From the NCBI GenBank assembly GCA_021156365.1, contig JAJNDK010000005.1, positions 1 to 64,000 of the forward strand: a stretch of DNA of 64,000 bases, written 5' to 3'. Shown piece by piece: positions 10,580 through 21,500 of this stretch. Each line of letters begins with the position of its first letter. Within the stretch, counting starts at the first letter, position 1. A model generated the notes under the pieces. It worked only from the letters and a program-made list of their open reading frames with translations. It had not been told where the DNA came from and did no database searches. The translations under genes were made by a program, and so were the position numbers. Origin of the DNA: Bacteroidota bacterium. Its GTDB lineage: Bacteria; Bacteroidota; Bacteroidia; B-17B0; Aurantibacillaceae.

Positions 10580-10603
10580 ACATTCCTGTAATTATTCTAA
10601 TCC

Positions 10604-10636
10604 TAAAAAAGCGAATCTTCCCGGTTCGCTTTTTTT
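10604..10636 (+). terminator. Rho-independent terminator after the second surface-protein gene
   Basis: AAAAAAGCGAA pairs with TTCGCTTTTTT around a short TCTTCCCGG loop, ending in a run of seven T. It is a perfect 11-bp stem 25 bases after the stop. Confidence 0.88.
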
Positions 10637-10728
10637 GTTGGCATCCGTTTATTAATTTTCAGTACTCCTGTAACTATCCATCGATCCTTTCAATAAATTT
10701 CCGATGTTTGCAGTTCATTGATTTATCT

Positions 10729-12057
10729 ATGCTCCAACGACGTTTAGGGCTTATACAGGCAACCGCTATCAACATGATCGACATGGTTGGTATCGGTCCA
10801 TTCATCACACTCCCCATGGTGATCGGGATGATGAACGGGCCTTACTTCCTGTATGCATGGATAGCAGGTGCCGTCCTTTCCTTTGTGGATGCAATGGTGT
10901 GGAGCGAGCTCGGTGCAGCCTTTCCAAAAGCCGGCGGATCCTATAATTTCCTGAAAGAAGCATACGGTCCGGAGAAGACGGGTAAACTAATGAGCTTCTT
11001 ATTTGTCTGGCAAACCATGATACAGGCGCCATTGGTGATCGCATCCGCTGCCATCGGTTTCGCATCTTATCTCTCTTACCTTGTCCCACTGAACGGCTTT
11101 ACATCCAAGGCAGTGAGCGGTGGAGTGGTCATCCTTATTGTTGTCTTGTTATACCGGAAAATAGAAGCCATCGGAAAGATCAGCGTGCTCCTGTGGGGCG
11201 GTGTGATCTTTACGATGCTCTGGATCATTGGCGGTGGTATTGCGCATGGTAATTTTACAGCACCTCTGCAGCATATGAATGACGGGCTCACGATCAATTA
11301 TGCCCTGATCACGGCCATGGGATTTGCATCCGTGAAAACAATGTACAGCTATCTCGGTTATTATAATGTTTGCCATCTCGGAGCTGAAATAAAAAATCCA
11401 ACCAGGAATATTCCACGGAGTATGTTCCTGTCCATTGCAGGTATTTCGGTTCTTTACCTCGCTATGAATATCAGCGTGACCAGCGTCGTTCCATGGCAGG
11501 AAGCTAAAGACAGCGAGTTTGTGATCAGCGTATTTATGCAGCGGCTGGCAGGAGACACCGCTGCCAACGTGGTAACCGTGCTTGTTTTGTGGGTGGCTTT
11601 TGCATCTGTGTTTTCCGCTACACTCGGTTACAGTCGTATTCCTTATGCTGCCGCAACAGACGGTGCTTTTTTCAAGGTATTTGCCAAACTGCATCCTACA
11701 CGACAGTTCCCGCACATCTCCCTTTTGTTTTTGGGAGCGCTTGCATTTATCTTCAGCCTGCTGTTCCGTCTGAGCGATGTGATTAGTGCCATCCTTGCCA
11801 TGCGGATCCTCATCCAGTTCATCGGGCAGGCTATCGGTTTGCTTCTGCTCCGGAAAGCCCGCGGGAAAGATGCTTTTCCGTATCGTATGCCTTTGTTTCC
11901 AATCCCGGTATTTCTTGGTATCATCTTATGGGCAGGCATCCTTGTTTCTACCGGCTGGAAAATGGTACTGACCGGACTAGCTGTGATCCTTGCGGGAAGC
12001 ATTGCCTATTTCATCAAAGCAAAACAAACCCGCGAGTGGCCTTTCAAAAACAGGTAA
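10729..12057 (+). CDS. APC-superfamily amino acid permease
   Basis: 442 residues from the ATG at 10729; a TTG at 10708 in the same frame is possible, but the ATG places the family N terminus (LGLIQATAINM, then GIGPFITLP) correctly. The protein is almost entirely hydrophobic with about 12 predicted membrane segments, and the 'GIGPFI' loop in the first helix is the substrate/cation-binding motif of APC transporters. It should be an inner-membrane secondary transporter of amino acids or related amines; the substrate cannot be read from sequence. The gene stands alone between a strong terminator and the next gene 140 bases downstream, so it is probably transcribed singly. Confidence 0.85.
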   Translation: MLQRRLGLIQATAINMIDMVGIGPFITLPMVIGMMNGPYFLYAWIAGAVLSFVDAMVWSELGAAFPKAGGSYNFLKEAYGPEKTGKLMSFLFVWQTMIQAPLVIASAAIGFASYLSYLVPLNGFTSKAVSGGVVILIVVLLYRKIEAIGKISVLLWGGVIFTMLWIIGGGIAHGNFTAPLQHMNDGLTINYALITAMGFASVKTMYSYLGYYNVCHLGAEIKNPTRNIPRSMFLSIAGISVLYLAMNISVTSVVPWQEAKDSEFVISVFMQRLAGDTAANVVTVLVLWVAFASVFSATLGYSRIPYAAATDGAFFKVFAKLHPTRQFPHISLLFLGALAFIFSLLFRLSDVISAILAMRILIQFIGQAIGLLLLRKARGKDAFPYRMPLFPIPVFLGIILWAGILVSTGWKMVLTGLAVILAGSIAYFIKAKQTREWPFKNR

Positions 12058-12197
12058 TTTTTTTATAAAAATTCAGCCTCCTGCACAATAAAGTTTTTTC
12101 AGGGACGCATCTAACGCGAAAAAATCGTTTTTATTTCATAAGGCATTTTCAGGCAATATACTTTTCGCCAACTACGTTAGAAGGCAAAAAAACCTGT

Positions 12198-13307
12198 ATG
12201 GAATGCAAAAGATGTGTGCTTGATGAAAGTGCTAAGGACATCCGTTTTGATGAGAATGGTGTCTGTAACTACTGCACCGATTACCTTGATAAGCGGGATA
12301 GCATACTTCAGAATTTCGAAGCGCTGTTTTCTCTTGTATCACGGATACGAACGCCTAACGCAAGCTATGATTGCATTGTAGGTGTAAGCGGCGGGCTGGA
12401 CAGTTCTTTCTTGTTATACAAAGCCAAAGAGCTTGGATTACGGCCACTTGCTGTTCATATCGATACAGGATGGAATTCGGCCATCTCCGTAAGCAATATT
12501 GAAACAATCACTGCAAAACTGCAGGTGGATCTACATACTTTCGTACTGGACTGGCCACAATTCAGGAAGATGCAGGTTGCTTACCTGAGAGCGGGTGTGC
12601 TCGATCTTGAGTTTCCGACCGATCACTATTATTTATCCGCTTTATATAAAGTGGCGGCTGACAAAGGTATCCGTTTCATTCTTACAGGTAATAATTACAC
12701 GTCCGAAGGAATAATGCCCGATTGCTGGATCCATAACAAAGGTGATACACGGAACATGTTGGATATTTACCGGAAATACGGGAACACTTCCCCTCCGGAT
12801 AAACTGCCCACGCTCACTTTATTCAAACGATTCTATTATTACAATATCCGGAAAACAGAGAATATTTTTCTGTTGAATTATTTGCCTTATAACCGGGAAG
12901 ATGCCAAACAAACACTTATCAATACTTTCGGTTGGAAAGAATACCCTGTAAAGCACGGGGAGTCTGTTTTTACCCGCTTCTACCATCGCTATATTTTACC
13001 AAAACGTTTTGGTGTTGATATTCGCCGTGCGCACCTGTCTTCCCTTATCTGCAATGCGCAATTAAGCAGGAACGAAGCGCTTGAGCTATTAAAAACGGAG
13101 AGTATTGATGCGGAGCTATTACAATCGGATAAAGAATATGTATTGAAAAAACTGGGACTGACACTTACCGAATTTGAAGAACTGATGGCCGCTCCGGTAC
13201 GAAGTCACTTCGATTTCAGGTCCGAAATTCCTATTAAAAGAGCCTATAATACGTTTATTAAAAAACTTCGCCTGCAGTCCTTTCTGAAAATATCCAACCG
13301 GCACTGA
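12198..13307 (+). CDS. N-acetyl sugar amidotransferase (PP-loop ATPase, WbpG/PseA type)
   Basis: 369 residues, ATG start. Cys3-x2-Cys6 and Cys23-x2-Cys26 form an N-terminal zinc-finger-like pair, and SGGLDSS at residues 64-70 is the PP-loop that binds ATP in N-type pyrophosphatases. 'LTGNNYTSEGI' near residue 160 is also typical. Known family role: with glutaminase (HisH-like) and cyclase (HisF-like) partners it converts an N-acetyl group on a nucleotide sugar to an acetamidino group during LPS O-antigen or flagellin sugar synthesis. Neither partner nor any other polysaccharide gene lies nearby in this window, so the gene is an orphan here. Distant membership of the wider PP-loop group (tRNA-modifying enzymes) is the main alternative. 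Confidence 0.8.
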   Translation: MECKRCVLDESAKDIRFDENGVCNYCTDYLDKRDSILQNFEALFSLVSRIRTPNASYDCIVGVSGGLDSSFLLYKAKELGLRPLAVHIDTGWNSAISVSNIETITAKLQVDLHTFVLDWPQFRKMQVAYLRAGVLDLEFPTDHYYLSALYKVAADKGIRFILTGNNYTSEGIMPDCWIHNKGDTRNMLDIYRKYGNTSPPDKLPTLTLFKRFYYYNIRKTENIFLLNYLPYNREDAKQTLINTFGWKEYPVKHGESVFTRFYHRYILPKRFGVDIRRAHLSSLICNAQLSRNEALELLKTESIDAELLQSDKEYVLKKLGLTLTEFEELMAAPVRSHFDFRSEIPIKRAYNTFIKKLRLQSFLKISNRH

Positions 13308-13444
13308 TCTCTTCCCAGATACAGGATCAATATCACCACTTACAAATCAAATCCTGCCACTTAGTAATTACCTGATGCATTCTTCTTTTGCTTATTATAC
13401 TTTCGTTGGTAACAGATAAAATAAATGCATAAAATCCGGGAATC

Positions 13445-14671
13445 ATGACTAAACATATTACCTCGTTTCTTCTGATATTATCTCTGAATCCTTTAATCAC
13501 TAAGGCTCAGCAAAATGTCGCTATAAAAGATCAATTGTACCGCGAAGAAATTTTTGCCCGGCTCCTGGCACAGGATACCAACTATTGCTCTTTTAACTGG
13601 AATACCACTTCGCAATCCTGGGAATACCCGTATAAGTATATTAATTCATTCGATGCAAACGGTACCTTATCCGGTAGAACTCAACTGGTCCGGGATCTGA
13701 CCACTTCTTCATGGCAAAATGATTTCTACACCATTTATTCCTACGATGTTCTCTTAAATAAAACCGAGGAAAAGATACAAAGCTGGAATACATCCCTTAC
13801 TATGTGGGTGGACCGGGTTAAAATAAACTATTCCTATGATATATATAATAACTGTGTAGAGAAGCTGGAACAGAATCAATACTTACCCGGTGGCGGCCCT
13901 TTTACAAACTATTCAAGAGAAACCTACGTTTACAATTCAACTAACCAACGCATAGAATCACTGTATCAATTATGGGATATTTCATTGAACAGCTGGAAGG
14001 ATGACTCTAAAACAAACTTCACGTACGATCTAAACGGAAATGAGACCGAATCCCTTACATCCAAATGGAATCAATCTATATCTGCCTGGGAGAATGATCT
14101 GAAAGTCACATCGTTCTATGCTGTGAATAATAAAAAAACACAAACAGTTGTATACGTATGGGATAGCGCCGGCAGCTGGACAAGCAGTTATAAAACCGGT
14201 TATCTATATGATGCAAGCGGAAACGAAATTGAAACTATTTGGCAAATATGGTCGGCTGCAAACACATGGATAAACAGCAGCAAATTGCAGGTTCTATACG
14301 ACATGAACGGAAAACCGGTTGAGTACCTGAATTTTATCTGGGACGATCCCGGCAACTTCTGGCAAAACTACGCCTGGTATTTCTACAGTTCTGACGGAGA
14401 TTGTTTCAGCACATTAGCAACTTCAATAAATACTATGGAAAACAAGACAAAAACAACCGGTATATTTCCCAACCCGGCCTGCTCCTCCTTTCAGCTCAAA
14501 AACATGGAAGGGACCGTGGAAATATATACTGTAGCAGGAAAGCTTGTGCTCAGTGAACCCAATGCAACGGAAGAAACCGCGATCGATGTATCCGGGCTTT
14601 CGAAAGGCATTTACTTTGTAAAAGTAAAGAGCGGCAACATGGTCTTTAGCTCGAAACTGATAGTGGAATGA
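13445..14671 (+). CDS. T9SS-exported protein with about nine Trp/Tyr-rich repeats
   Basis: 408 residues: a signal peptide (residues 1-21, ending TKAQ), a repeat region (about 45-320) and a T9SS type A sorting tail (about 338-408, with 'IFPNPACSSFQL', 'GKLVLS' and 'GIYFVKVKSGN'). The repeats are 30-38 residues and follow the pattern Trp-(Asn/Asp)-Ser-x4-Trp-x5-Lys-x3-Tyr-x-Tyr-Asp-x2-Gly-Asn, similar in spirit to YD/RHS beta repeats, so an extended beta structure is likely. Function is unknown; it should be surface-anchored or released. It is probably a single-gene unit, 137 bases after the amidotransferase gene. Confidence 0.85.
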   Translation: MTKHITSFLLILSLNPLITKAQQNVAIKDQLYREEIFARLLAQDTNYCSFNWNTTSQSWEYPYKYINSFDANGTLSGRTQLVRDLTTSSWQNDFYTIYSYDVLLNKTEEKIQSWNTSLTMWVDRVKINYSYDIYNNCVEKLEQNQYLPGGGPFTNYSRETYVYNSTNQRIESLYQLWDISLNSWKDDSKTNFTYDLNGNETESLTSKWNQSISAWENDLKVTSFYAVNNKKTQTVVYVWDSAGSWTSSYKTGYLYDASGNEIETIWQIWSAANTWINSSKLQVLYDMNGKPVEYLNFIWDDPGNFWQNYAWYFYSSDGDCFSTLATSINTMENKTKTTGIFPNPACSSFQLKNMEGTVEIYTVAGKLVLSEPNATEETAIDVSGLSKGIYFVKVKSGNMVFSSKLIVE

Positions 14672-14780
14672 GCGGAGGCAAATCGTATGCCAGCCATTTA
14701 CTGGTCAAATCAAGCCATTTAACACTATTTTGATGGATGGAGGACGCTTTTTTTTGTAATTTAGATATACTAAAAATCAA

Positions 14781-15491
14781 ATGCATATAAGACAACACAT
14801 ACTTTTTTTTACGGCCATTCTACTTAGCACTCCGGGACTTGCCCAGACTGCTAAAAAGAATAGTACGGTGCTTCAGAAGAAAGAGTCTGAAAACCGTTTT
14901 TCTATTGCATTGGGAGGTAATTTATCCAGCGTCAATCTGTCCCGTAATTACCGTGAAAATCCATACAAAATAGGCTTTGATGCCCGTGCTTATTACGATG
15001 TGAACAGTGTGCTGAGAGTCATGTCTGAATATTCTTTTACCCCAAAATTCGACCTGGGGCCTACCTGGTACGATGTTCACAACCAGATCTTCAATGTTTC
15101 AGTTAATGCGATGGCATATACCCGGAGCGAAGATCTGATGGTGTATACGATCAGCGGGCTCTGCATCCAGCGTTGGAAAGGATTTTATACAGGGCAGTTC
15201 GATTTCAGCTCCGCTAAGTTTTTCTACCAGCCCAACTCCATCGTGCTCAATAAAACGCTGGGGCTTGATCTGGGACTTGGCTTCGAAAAACCACTGCCGG
15301 GCTTTTCTCTTTATGGTGATTTCAGGTATCGTTTCGCCCGACTTGACCACTCCTTCGGGATAACCGACGCAGCCTATAACCTCGGGCTGAAATTCACGAT
15401 CTTCAAAGAAGACCTGAAAAAATCAAAAGACCGCAAATCCAAAAACAAAGCCCGCCGGCACCGGAAATCTGATAAATATCATTGGTTCTAA
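14781..15491 (+). CDS. Predicted outer-membrane beta-barrel protein
   Basis: 236 residues: a signal peptide (about 1-21, ending GLAQ), then alternating amphipathic strands with Tyr/Phe/Arg girdles and repeated 'GLDLGLGFEKPL' and 'FRYRFARLDHSF' segments. This fits an eight-stranded porin-like or OmpA-like barrel. The last roughly 25 residues are strikingly basic (KKSKDRKSKNKARRHRKSDK) and end in Trp-Phe; a terminal aromatic residue is the classical beta-barrel assembly signal. The family could not be named. No partner is obvious from context. Confidence 0.7.
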   Translation: MHIRQHILFFTAILLSTPGLAQTAKKNSTVLQKKESENRFSIALGGNLSSVNLSRNYRENPYKIGFDARAYYDVNSVLRVMSEYSFTPKFDLGPTWYDVHNQIFNVSVNAMAYTRSEDLMVYTISGLCIQRWKGFYTGQFDFSSAKFFYQPNSIVLNKTLGLDLGLGFEKPLPGFSLYGDFRYRFARLDHSFGITDAAYNLGLKFTIFKEDLKKSKDRKSKNKARRHRKSDKYHWF

Positions 15492-15498
15492 GGATTAT

Positions 15499-15690
15499 TT
15501 ATTTTGGGTTATGAGTTCTTGTTGGGTCCGCAATTATCACCCGGAATTCCAATATATATTTTGATTTATCCGCTTGCCAGGGCGCAAAGTTTTCGATAAG
15601 ATCCTCAAGTGAAGATGGCATATAGCTATATGAAATTTGTCTTGCATCTGGCGGCCCGCATCCTGATCCCGGTTTACAAACGTTATCCAC
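15499..15690 (-). CDS. Possible small orphan protein or remnant, 63 residues
   Basis: A GTG-started frame of 63 codons occupies almost all of the 260-base gap between two plus-strand genes, antisense to neither. The translation is protein-like: 'SSLEDLIENFAPWQADKSKY' followed by 'ILEFRVIIADP', a helix-then-strand pattern, with an N-terminal 'GCGPPDAR'. An in-frame stop lies 9 bases upstream. No signal peptide or known motif is seen. It may be a real small gene, the tail of a decayed gene, or chance. The rest of the gap holds nothing else that is recognisable. Confidence 0.3.
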   Translation of the reverse strand: MDNVCKPGSGCGPPDARQISYSYMPSSLEDLIENFAPWQADKSKYILEFRVIIADPTRTHNPK

Positions 15691-15751
15691 AATTCTTTAT
15701 TGAAATCCTTTTCGGAAAAAGCCCGCGATAGTTCTATTTAGCAGTACTTTT

Positions 15752-18427
15752 ATGGGTATGTTCCGCAGGATACTATTCATTGTTTTTATTGTACTAACGA
15801 TTGGCGCCACCATTTTCGCTTATTTCTACCTGCGATCCGTTAAAAAGCCCAAAGTAGATGTAAGCACCCGCATACCAGCGGATTGTTCGTATGTAATCGA
15901 ATGCGACAATTTCTTTTCTTTCAGTAAAAAGCTACGGGAAACAAGCCTTATCTGGGAAGAGCTGCAGCAGGAACCTTATTTTCAGCAATTGAATGCTATT
16001 ATCCAGAGCATTGATTCTGTTTCCGCTTCCAACGAAACTACACGCGAGGTCTTCGAAAACACACGGATCTATATGGCACGGTATGAGCAGGCCGATAAGT
16101 CGGGAACCTTCCTGTTTGCGTTCAACCTGACCAAGCTGGAACAGGAGGAAGAGCTTCCTTCGTTCCTGAAAAACAATGCCGTTTCTTTTGAAACCATACA
16201 ACTGTCCAATAGCTCCGAACAGGTCACAAAACTTATTTTTAAGAACTACAAAGAGCCCGTTTTTGTTTATCACGCTTCCGGAACAGTGCTGCTAAGCCAG
16301 GAGCTGTCCCTGATAGAAAAAGCACTGGACAAAAACAACAAAGCGCTTTCTGCCGATACGCATTTTCAACGCCTGGAAGAAGACGGAGGGAACAATATGG
16401 ACTTCCGGCTTTATTTCCGGAACAGCTTTTACCAGTCTATCCTTTCCCCTTCATTGTTCAGCAGTTTTCCACTCACCCATCATAACGAATGGACTGCACT
16501 GGACTTCACCAGTGTTCCGAACGAATTCCGGGTGAATGGTTTTATAGATTCCGACAGTACCGTGTTGATGCAGGCTCTTCGCGGGCAAAACCCGGTAGAA
16601 ACACAATTCGTGAATATAGCTCCGCGTACCACATATTGCTTCACTTTTCTGGGTATAAGCGATTACCCGGCATTCAGCTCCAAACTGCTTGAAAAAGCCG
16701 ATCCTGTATTAAAAGATGCAACAAAAAAATTCTCCGACAAAACAGAATCCGGCCTGACTAATGAATGGAGCGCTTGTTTCGCAGGCGAGTTCGTTTTGCT
16801 GAAGGCCGCTTTTGAGCGCGGAGATGCTGAATTCGGAATAGCATCGATCTCCGACAAAACCAACGCTGCAAAATTCATGGGGCAGATAGCGGACAGCACG
16901 TATGTTTTCAGTACTGCCGAAGGAAAAGATTCTGTTTTTGTTTTTAAAGACAAAAACCTGTTCGGCACGCTCAGCTGTAATATCTTTTCAGCGGGCTTTT
17001 CCTGCGCGCGGGTTTCGGACACCTATATTCTCTTTGCCAAAAACGATTCACTTATCCTGGATTATTCGCGTGAGCTGAACAGTTACGGAACGCTTGCGAA
17101 ATCAGATCGTTTTGCCGCAACGCAGGAAACCAACCTGAACAAGGAGTGTAATTTTTATTATTACAGCGACCTGTCCAAAAATTATGCGCAAAGCATCGAT
17201 CTCATTCACCCTTCTTTTCTAAGCCCGATCCACTCATCGAAAGAACGCCTGAAAAAATTCGGGTTTGCGGGCGTTCAGTTCAGCGCTCACAAGGGCAGGA
17301 TCCTTACACAGAGCTGCCTGCATTATAACCCGGTTACCAAGCAGCAATCGCTCACATTGTGGGAAGCACAACTGGACACCGTTTCTTCCTCCACTCCACA
17401 GGTGCTCATCAATCATAAAACAGGGAACAAGGAATTGTTTGCATCCGACGACCGGGGAACGATCTACCTGATCAGCAATACCGGAAAGATCCAATGGAAA
17501 AAGAACTTAGGAGAAAAAGTAATGAGCAATGTATACCAGGTCGATTTTTTTAAAAACGGGAAATTGCAAATGCTGTTCAATACGCAAAACTACCTTCACC
17601 TGATCGACCGGAACGGGAATTATGTTACCGGCTATCCGATCAAACTAAGTCACGCTGCAACGAACGGAATAGCCGTGTACGATTATGAAAGCACGAAAGA
17701 CTACAGGATACTTATTGCCTGCGACGATAAACATGTGTACAATTATACGATCAATGGCAAGCTGACGGAAGGTTTTAATTTTCCGCAAACCGAAGAGGTG
17801 GTGAACATGAAGATCGATTTCAGGCGTATCAATGCAAAAGATTATCTTATCGCCTGCGACAAAGCCGGGAATCTATACGGAACGGGCCGGAAAGGGGAAG
17901 CGCGTTTGGTTTTCAAAAACAAGCTCGGACCCAACTGCACTGTTTATTATCTCGATGAAGGGAAAGATATCAGCAGGTCCAGGCTCTATTTCTTTGATCT
18001 GAATGAAATGGCGCTTAAACAGCTTTCGCTTGATGATAAAGTAAAAACCAAAACGATCGAATCGGATATCAAAGTAAAAGATGTGGAGCTCGGGTTTGTA
18101 AATGAGGATAAGCTGATCGATCATATTATTTCCGATGAGAGTGGTTTTGAAATTCTGGATGATGAGGGTAACCGCCTGATCAGCTTCGTTAGCAAAACGG
18201 ATATACAGCCGGGCGTAAAAACGATCCTTGTAAATAACCAGCAGTACTTTCTGTTGCTCGACAAAAATGACCGCATGCTTATTGTTGACGTAGCCGGGAA
18301 ACTAACACCCGACAGGAATTATTTCTTTTCCGTGCAACCTTTGCTTTCGGTCATTAATAGTGACGGGAAACCCTTTCTTATAGGCGTGTACAAGGACAAG
18401 GTAAACTGCTATGAATTTAAAGAATAA
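15752..18427 (+). CDS. Membrane-anchored protein with C-terminal beta-propeller-like half, function unknown
   Basis: 891 residues. A single N-terminal membrane segment (about residues 5-27) is followed by a roughly 520-residue periplasmic or external region without a family I can name, opening with 'IPADCSYVIECDNF'. The C-terminal third (about residues 550-890) has PQQ/WD-like blades: 'DDRGTIYLISNTGKIQWKK', 'NYLHLIDRNGNYVTGYP', 'DDKHVYNYTINGKLTEG' and 'CDKAGNLYGTGRKGE'. The blades suggest a periplasmic propeller used for protein interaction. The next gene starts 95 bases downstream on the same strand and could be co-transcribed. The start chosen is the ATG directly before the Arg-Arg and hydrophobic segment. 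Confidence 0.7.
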   Translation: MGMFRRILFIVFIVLTIGATIFAYFYLRSVKKPKVDVSTRIPADCSYVIECDNFFSFSKKLRETSLIWEELQQEPYFQQLNAIIQSIDSVSASNETTREVFENTRIYMARYEQADKSGTFLFAFNLTKLEQEEELPSFLKNNAVSFETIQLSNSSEQVTKLIFKNYKEPVFVYHASGTVLLSQELSLIEKALDKNNKALSADTHFQRLEEDGGNNMDFRLYFRNSFYQSILSPSLFSSFPLTHHNEWTALDFTSVPNEFRVNGFIDSDSTVLMQALRGQNPVETQFVNIAPRTTYCFTFLGISDYPAFSSKLLEKADPVLKDATKKFSDKTESGLTNEWSACFAGEFVLLKAAFERGDAEFGIASISDKTNAAKFMGQIADSTYVFSTAEGKDSVFVFKDKNLFGTLSCNIFSAGFSCARVSDTYILFAKNDSLILDYSRELNSYGTLAKSDRFAATQETNLNKECNFYYYSDLSKNYAQSIDLIHPSFLSPIHSSKERLKKFGFAGVQFSAHKGRILTQSCLHYNPVTKQQSLTLWEAQLDTVSSSTPQVLINHKTGNKELFASDDRGTIYLISNTGKIQWKKNLGEKVMSNVYQVDFFKNGKLQMLFNTQNYLHLIDRNGNYVTGYPIKLSHAATNGIAVYDYESTKDYRILIACDDKHVYNYTINGKLTEGFNFPQTEEVVNMKIDFRRINAKDYLIACDKAGNLYGTGRKGEARLVFKNKLGPNCTVYYLDEGKDISRSRLYFFDLNEMALKQLSLDDKVKTKTIESDIKVKDVELGFVNEDKLIDHIISDESGFEILDDEGNRLISFVSKTDIQPGVKTILVNNQQYFLLLDKNDRMLIVDVAGKLTPDRNYFFSVQPLLSVINSDGKPFLIGVYKDKVNCYEFKE

Positions 18428-18522
18428 GCCCCGATAGCGTATTAGGAATACGGGCTAAGTCAGCATTTTAACCTATCCACCTGCATATCGTAATAAATTC
18501 CTATTTTTAGGTACTTAAAACA

Positions 18523-21500
18523 ATGAAAAGGATCCTGTTTATACTTATTCCGCTGCTGCTTTTTTGCAGCATTTCCCGTCTCCATGCCCAGACCATAAAA
18601 TTCAGGAGCATCGGCACGGACCAGGGGCTTTCTGTTGGTTTTGTTCAATGCGTGATCCAGGACAGCAAAGGTTTTATGTGGTTCGGCACACAGGATGGCC
18701 TCAATAAGTATGACGGGTACGAAATGAAGGTATTCCGCAACAACCCGAAAGATAAATCTTCGCTCAGCAATAATGATATCCTGACTATTTACGAAGACAA
18801 GAGCGGCACCCTTTGGATCGGTACCAATGGCGGAGGCCTGGAAGAATACGATCCGGCACTGAATAAATTCAAACATCACCAGAATGCTCCGGGAAATAAC
18901 AATAGCCTGCCTAACAATATTGTCCGCTGCATATACGAGGACAAACAATTCAATCTATGGATCGGGACGGAATATGGCCTTGCTCGTTACGACAGGAAAA
19001 CAGAAAAGTTCGTTAACTATCATTACGACGAAAAAAACAAAAACAGTCTATCGGGGAATAGTGTGTATGCCATAACCGAGAGCGGCAACGGCATGCTCTG
19101 GATCGGTACACAGGACGGAGGACTCAGCTCTTTTGTCCCTAATCTTAACCAGTTTCAGTTTTATGATGTTCCACCGGAGTTTTTGTACAAGGGGAAAATG
19201 GAATACATGAACCAATACCGCAAACGGATCAATTCCCTGTTTCCCCTGGCAGATGGTACTATGCTGGTAGGAACAGGCGGTGGAGGGCTTGGTGTTTTTG
19301 ATCTCAAAACCTCGAAGTACAACAGCTTCACTATGTTTGTGAGCGCCGACAGTCCGGAGATCATTGCAGAGAATAACAGGATCTGGTCGATCGCAAAAAG
19401 CAGATCAGATGAAGTGTGGATCGCAGCGTTTGGCGGTGGTCTTATTCAATATGATATTAAAACAGGCAATTATGTATTGCATCAAAAACAGAAGGATGAT
19501 ATCACCTCGCTCAACAGCAATGATGTATACAATGTATTCGTTGATTCGGAAGACAATGTATGGTGCGGGACACAGAACGGCGGGGTGAATGTATTCTTCC
19601 GGTATTCGGCCAAGTTCAGGCATTATGAAACAAGCGGACATTCGGAGATCCCGCTTGCCAACAAATTCATTTTCGCTATTCTGCAGGACCGCAACGGACT
19701 TGTATGGCTGGGCACAGACGGTGGCGGTGTCATCAGCCTTGACCTGAAAAAAAATGTGTCGGTGCCGCGCAACGAGATCATCAATAACGGAAAAGACAAA
19801 TGGGTGCTTTCGCTGTTGGAAGACGCAGACGGAGATATCTGGGCCGGAACATACGGATCGGGCTTGTATCATTACAACAGCAAGAGCGCTAAGACAGAGT
19901 CACTGCTCGACAATGATCCTGCATTTGCTACGATCCTGTGCCTGTATGAAAGCAAGAACGGGGATATCTGGATCGGGACTTTCGGTGGCGGGCTTTTCAA
20001 CTATAACAAATATGCCAAATCCCTGACGCGGTATACAAGCGAGAATGGATTGCCGAATGATGTGGTGTATTCGGTTTTTGAAGACAGTAAAAATAATTTG
20101 TGGATAGGCACAGAAGGTGGCGGGGCCTGTATGAAAAAGGTTTCCGACATGAACACCGCTTCCAAAGCTTTCACGTATTTTGCCAAAAAAGATCCTCAAC
20201 ACACACTTAGCTCCGATAAGGTGTTTTGTTTTTATGAAGACAAAGCACAGAACATCTGGATAGGGACTTCCAACGGGCTGAACAAGGTGGAAAATTCTTC
20301 GGGCAATATTCTTTCGTATCACGAATCGGAAGGTCTCCCGAACGGTAATATCTACGGGATCGTTCCGGATGCAAAAGGAAATCTCTGGATGACGACCAAT
20401 AAAGGTCTTTCGCGCTTCAACCCGAATGTGGAAAACATTGAAGGTTCTGCATTCAAGAACTTCGATCTGAAGGATGGCTTGCAGGGAATGGAGTTTAACC
20501 AAGGTGCCTACTACAAAGCAAAGAACGGGGACATTTTTATTGGCGGCGAGAACGGGCTGAATATTTTCAATCCCTCCAACATCAAAGACAATCCGCATGT
20601 ACCACCGGTATACATTACTTCCTACAAACGTTTTGGTAAAGAAGTGTTGTTTGATTCCACGATCACCGACAAACGTTTTATAGAGCTGGATTACCGCGAT
20701 AACTCCCTGTCGCTTGATTTTGTAGCATTGGATTACCTAATGCCTTCTGAAAATAAATTCCAGTATATGCTCGAAGGTGTAGACGAGAAATGGTCGGTAC
20801 CAAGCACATTCCGCCATGCCACGTATACACAGTTAGATGGTGGTGAGTATGTATTAAAAATAAAAGCGTCCAACAGTGACGGGATCTGGAATGAAACACC
20901 CTTAGAGATCCACATTCGTGTAAATCCGCCCTGGTGGAAAACGAAATGGTTCTATACACTTAGTGTCATCCTCATCACTGCAGGCGTATTTGGGTTCATC
21001 CGTTACCGTACAGCTGCTATCAAAAAAGAGAACAGGATCCTCGAGAACAAAGTTGCAGAACGCACACATGAACTCAACCAAAAGAACCAGGATATACTAA
21101 GCAGTATCCAGTATGCGAAACGGATACAGGAAGCTATCCTGCCACCACGATCTTCGATATTCAGCAAACTGCCGGATATGTTCATCCTGTACAAGCCGAA
21201 AGATATTGTAAGCGGTGATTTTTACTGGTTCGCTGAGAAAGGCGGACTGAAGATCTTTGCTACGGTAGATTGTACAGGACATGGTGTTCCCGGTGCATTT
21301 ATGAGTATGATCGGGCACAACCTGATCAACCAGATCGTAAATGAACGGGGGGTTATCGATCCGGGCTATATACTTACGCAGCTTCATCTTGGCGTGCAGG
21401 CGGCACTCAAGCAGGGAGTGAGTGAAGAGGTGCGAACAGCAGATGGTATGGATGTAGCGGTTGTAAGCATCAACACCGAAACACGCGAGGTGAAATATGC

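Noticed and set aside
15492-15751. A tRNA or small structured RNA in the gap, suggested by GGGTCCGCAATT-like words.
   Set aside because: No cloverleaf, T-loop GTTCGA or CCA-adjacent acceptor stem could be built.
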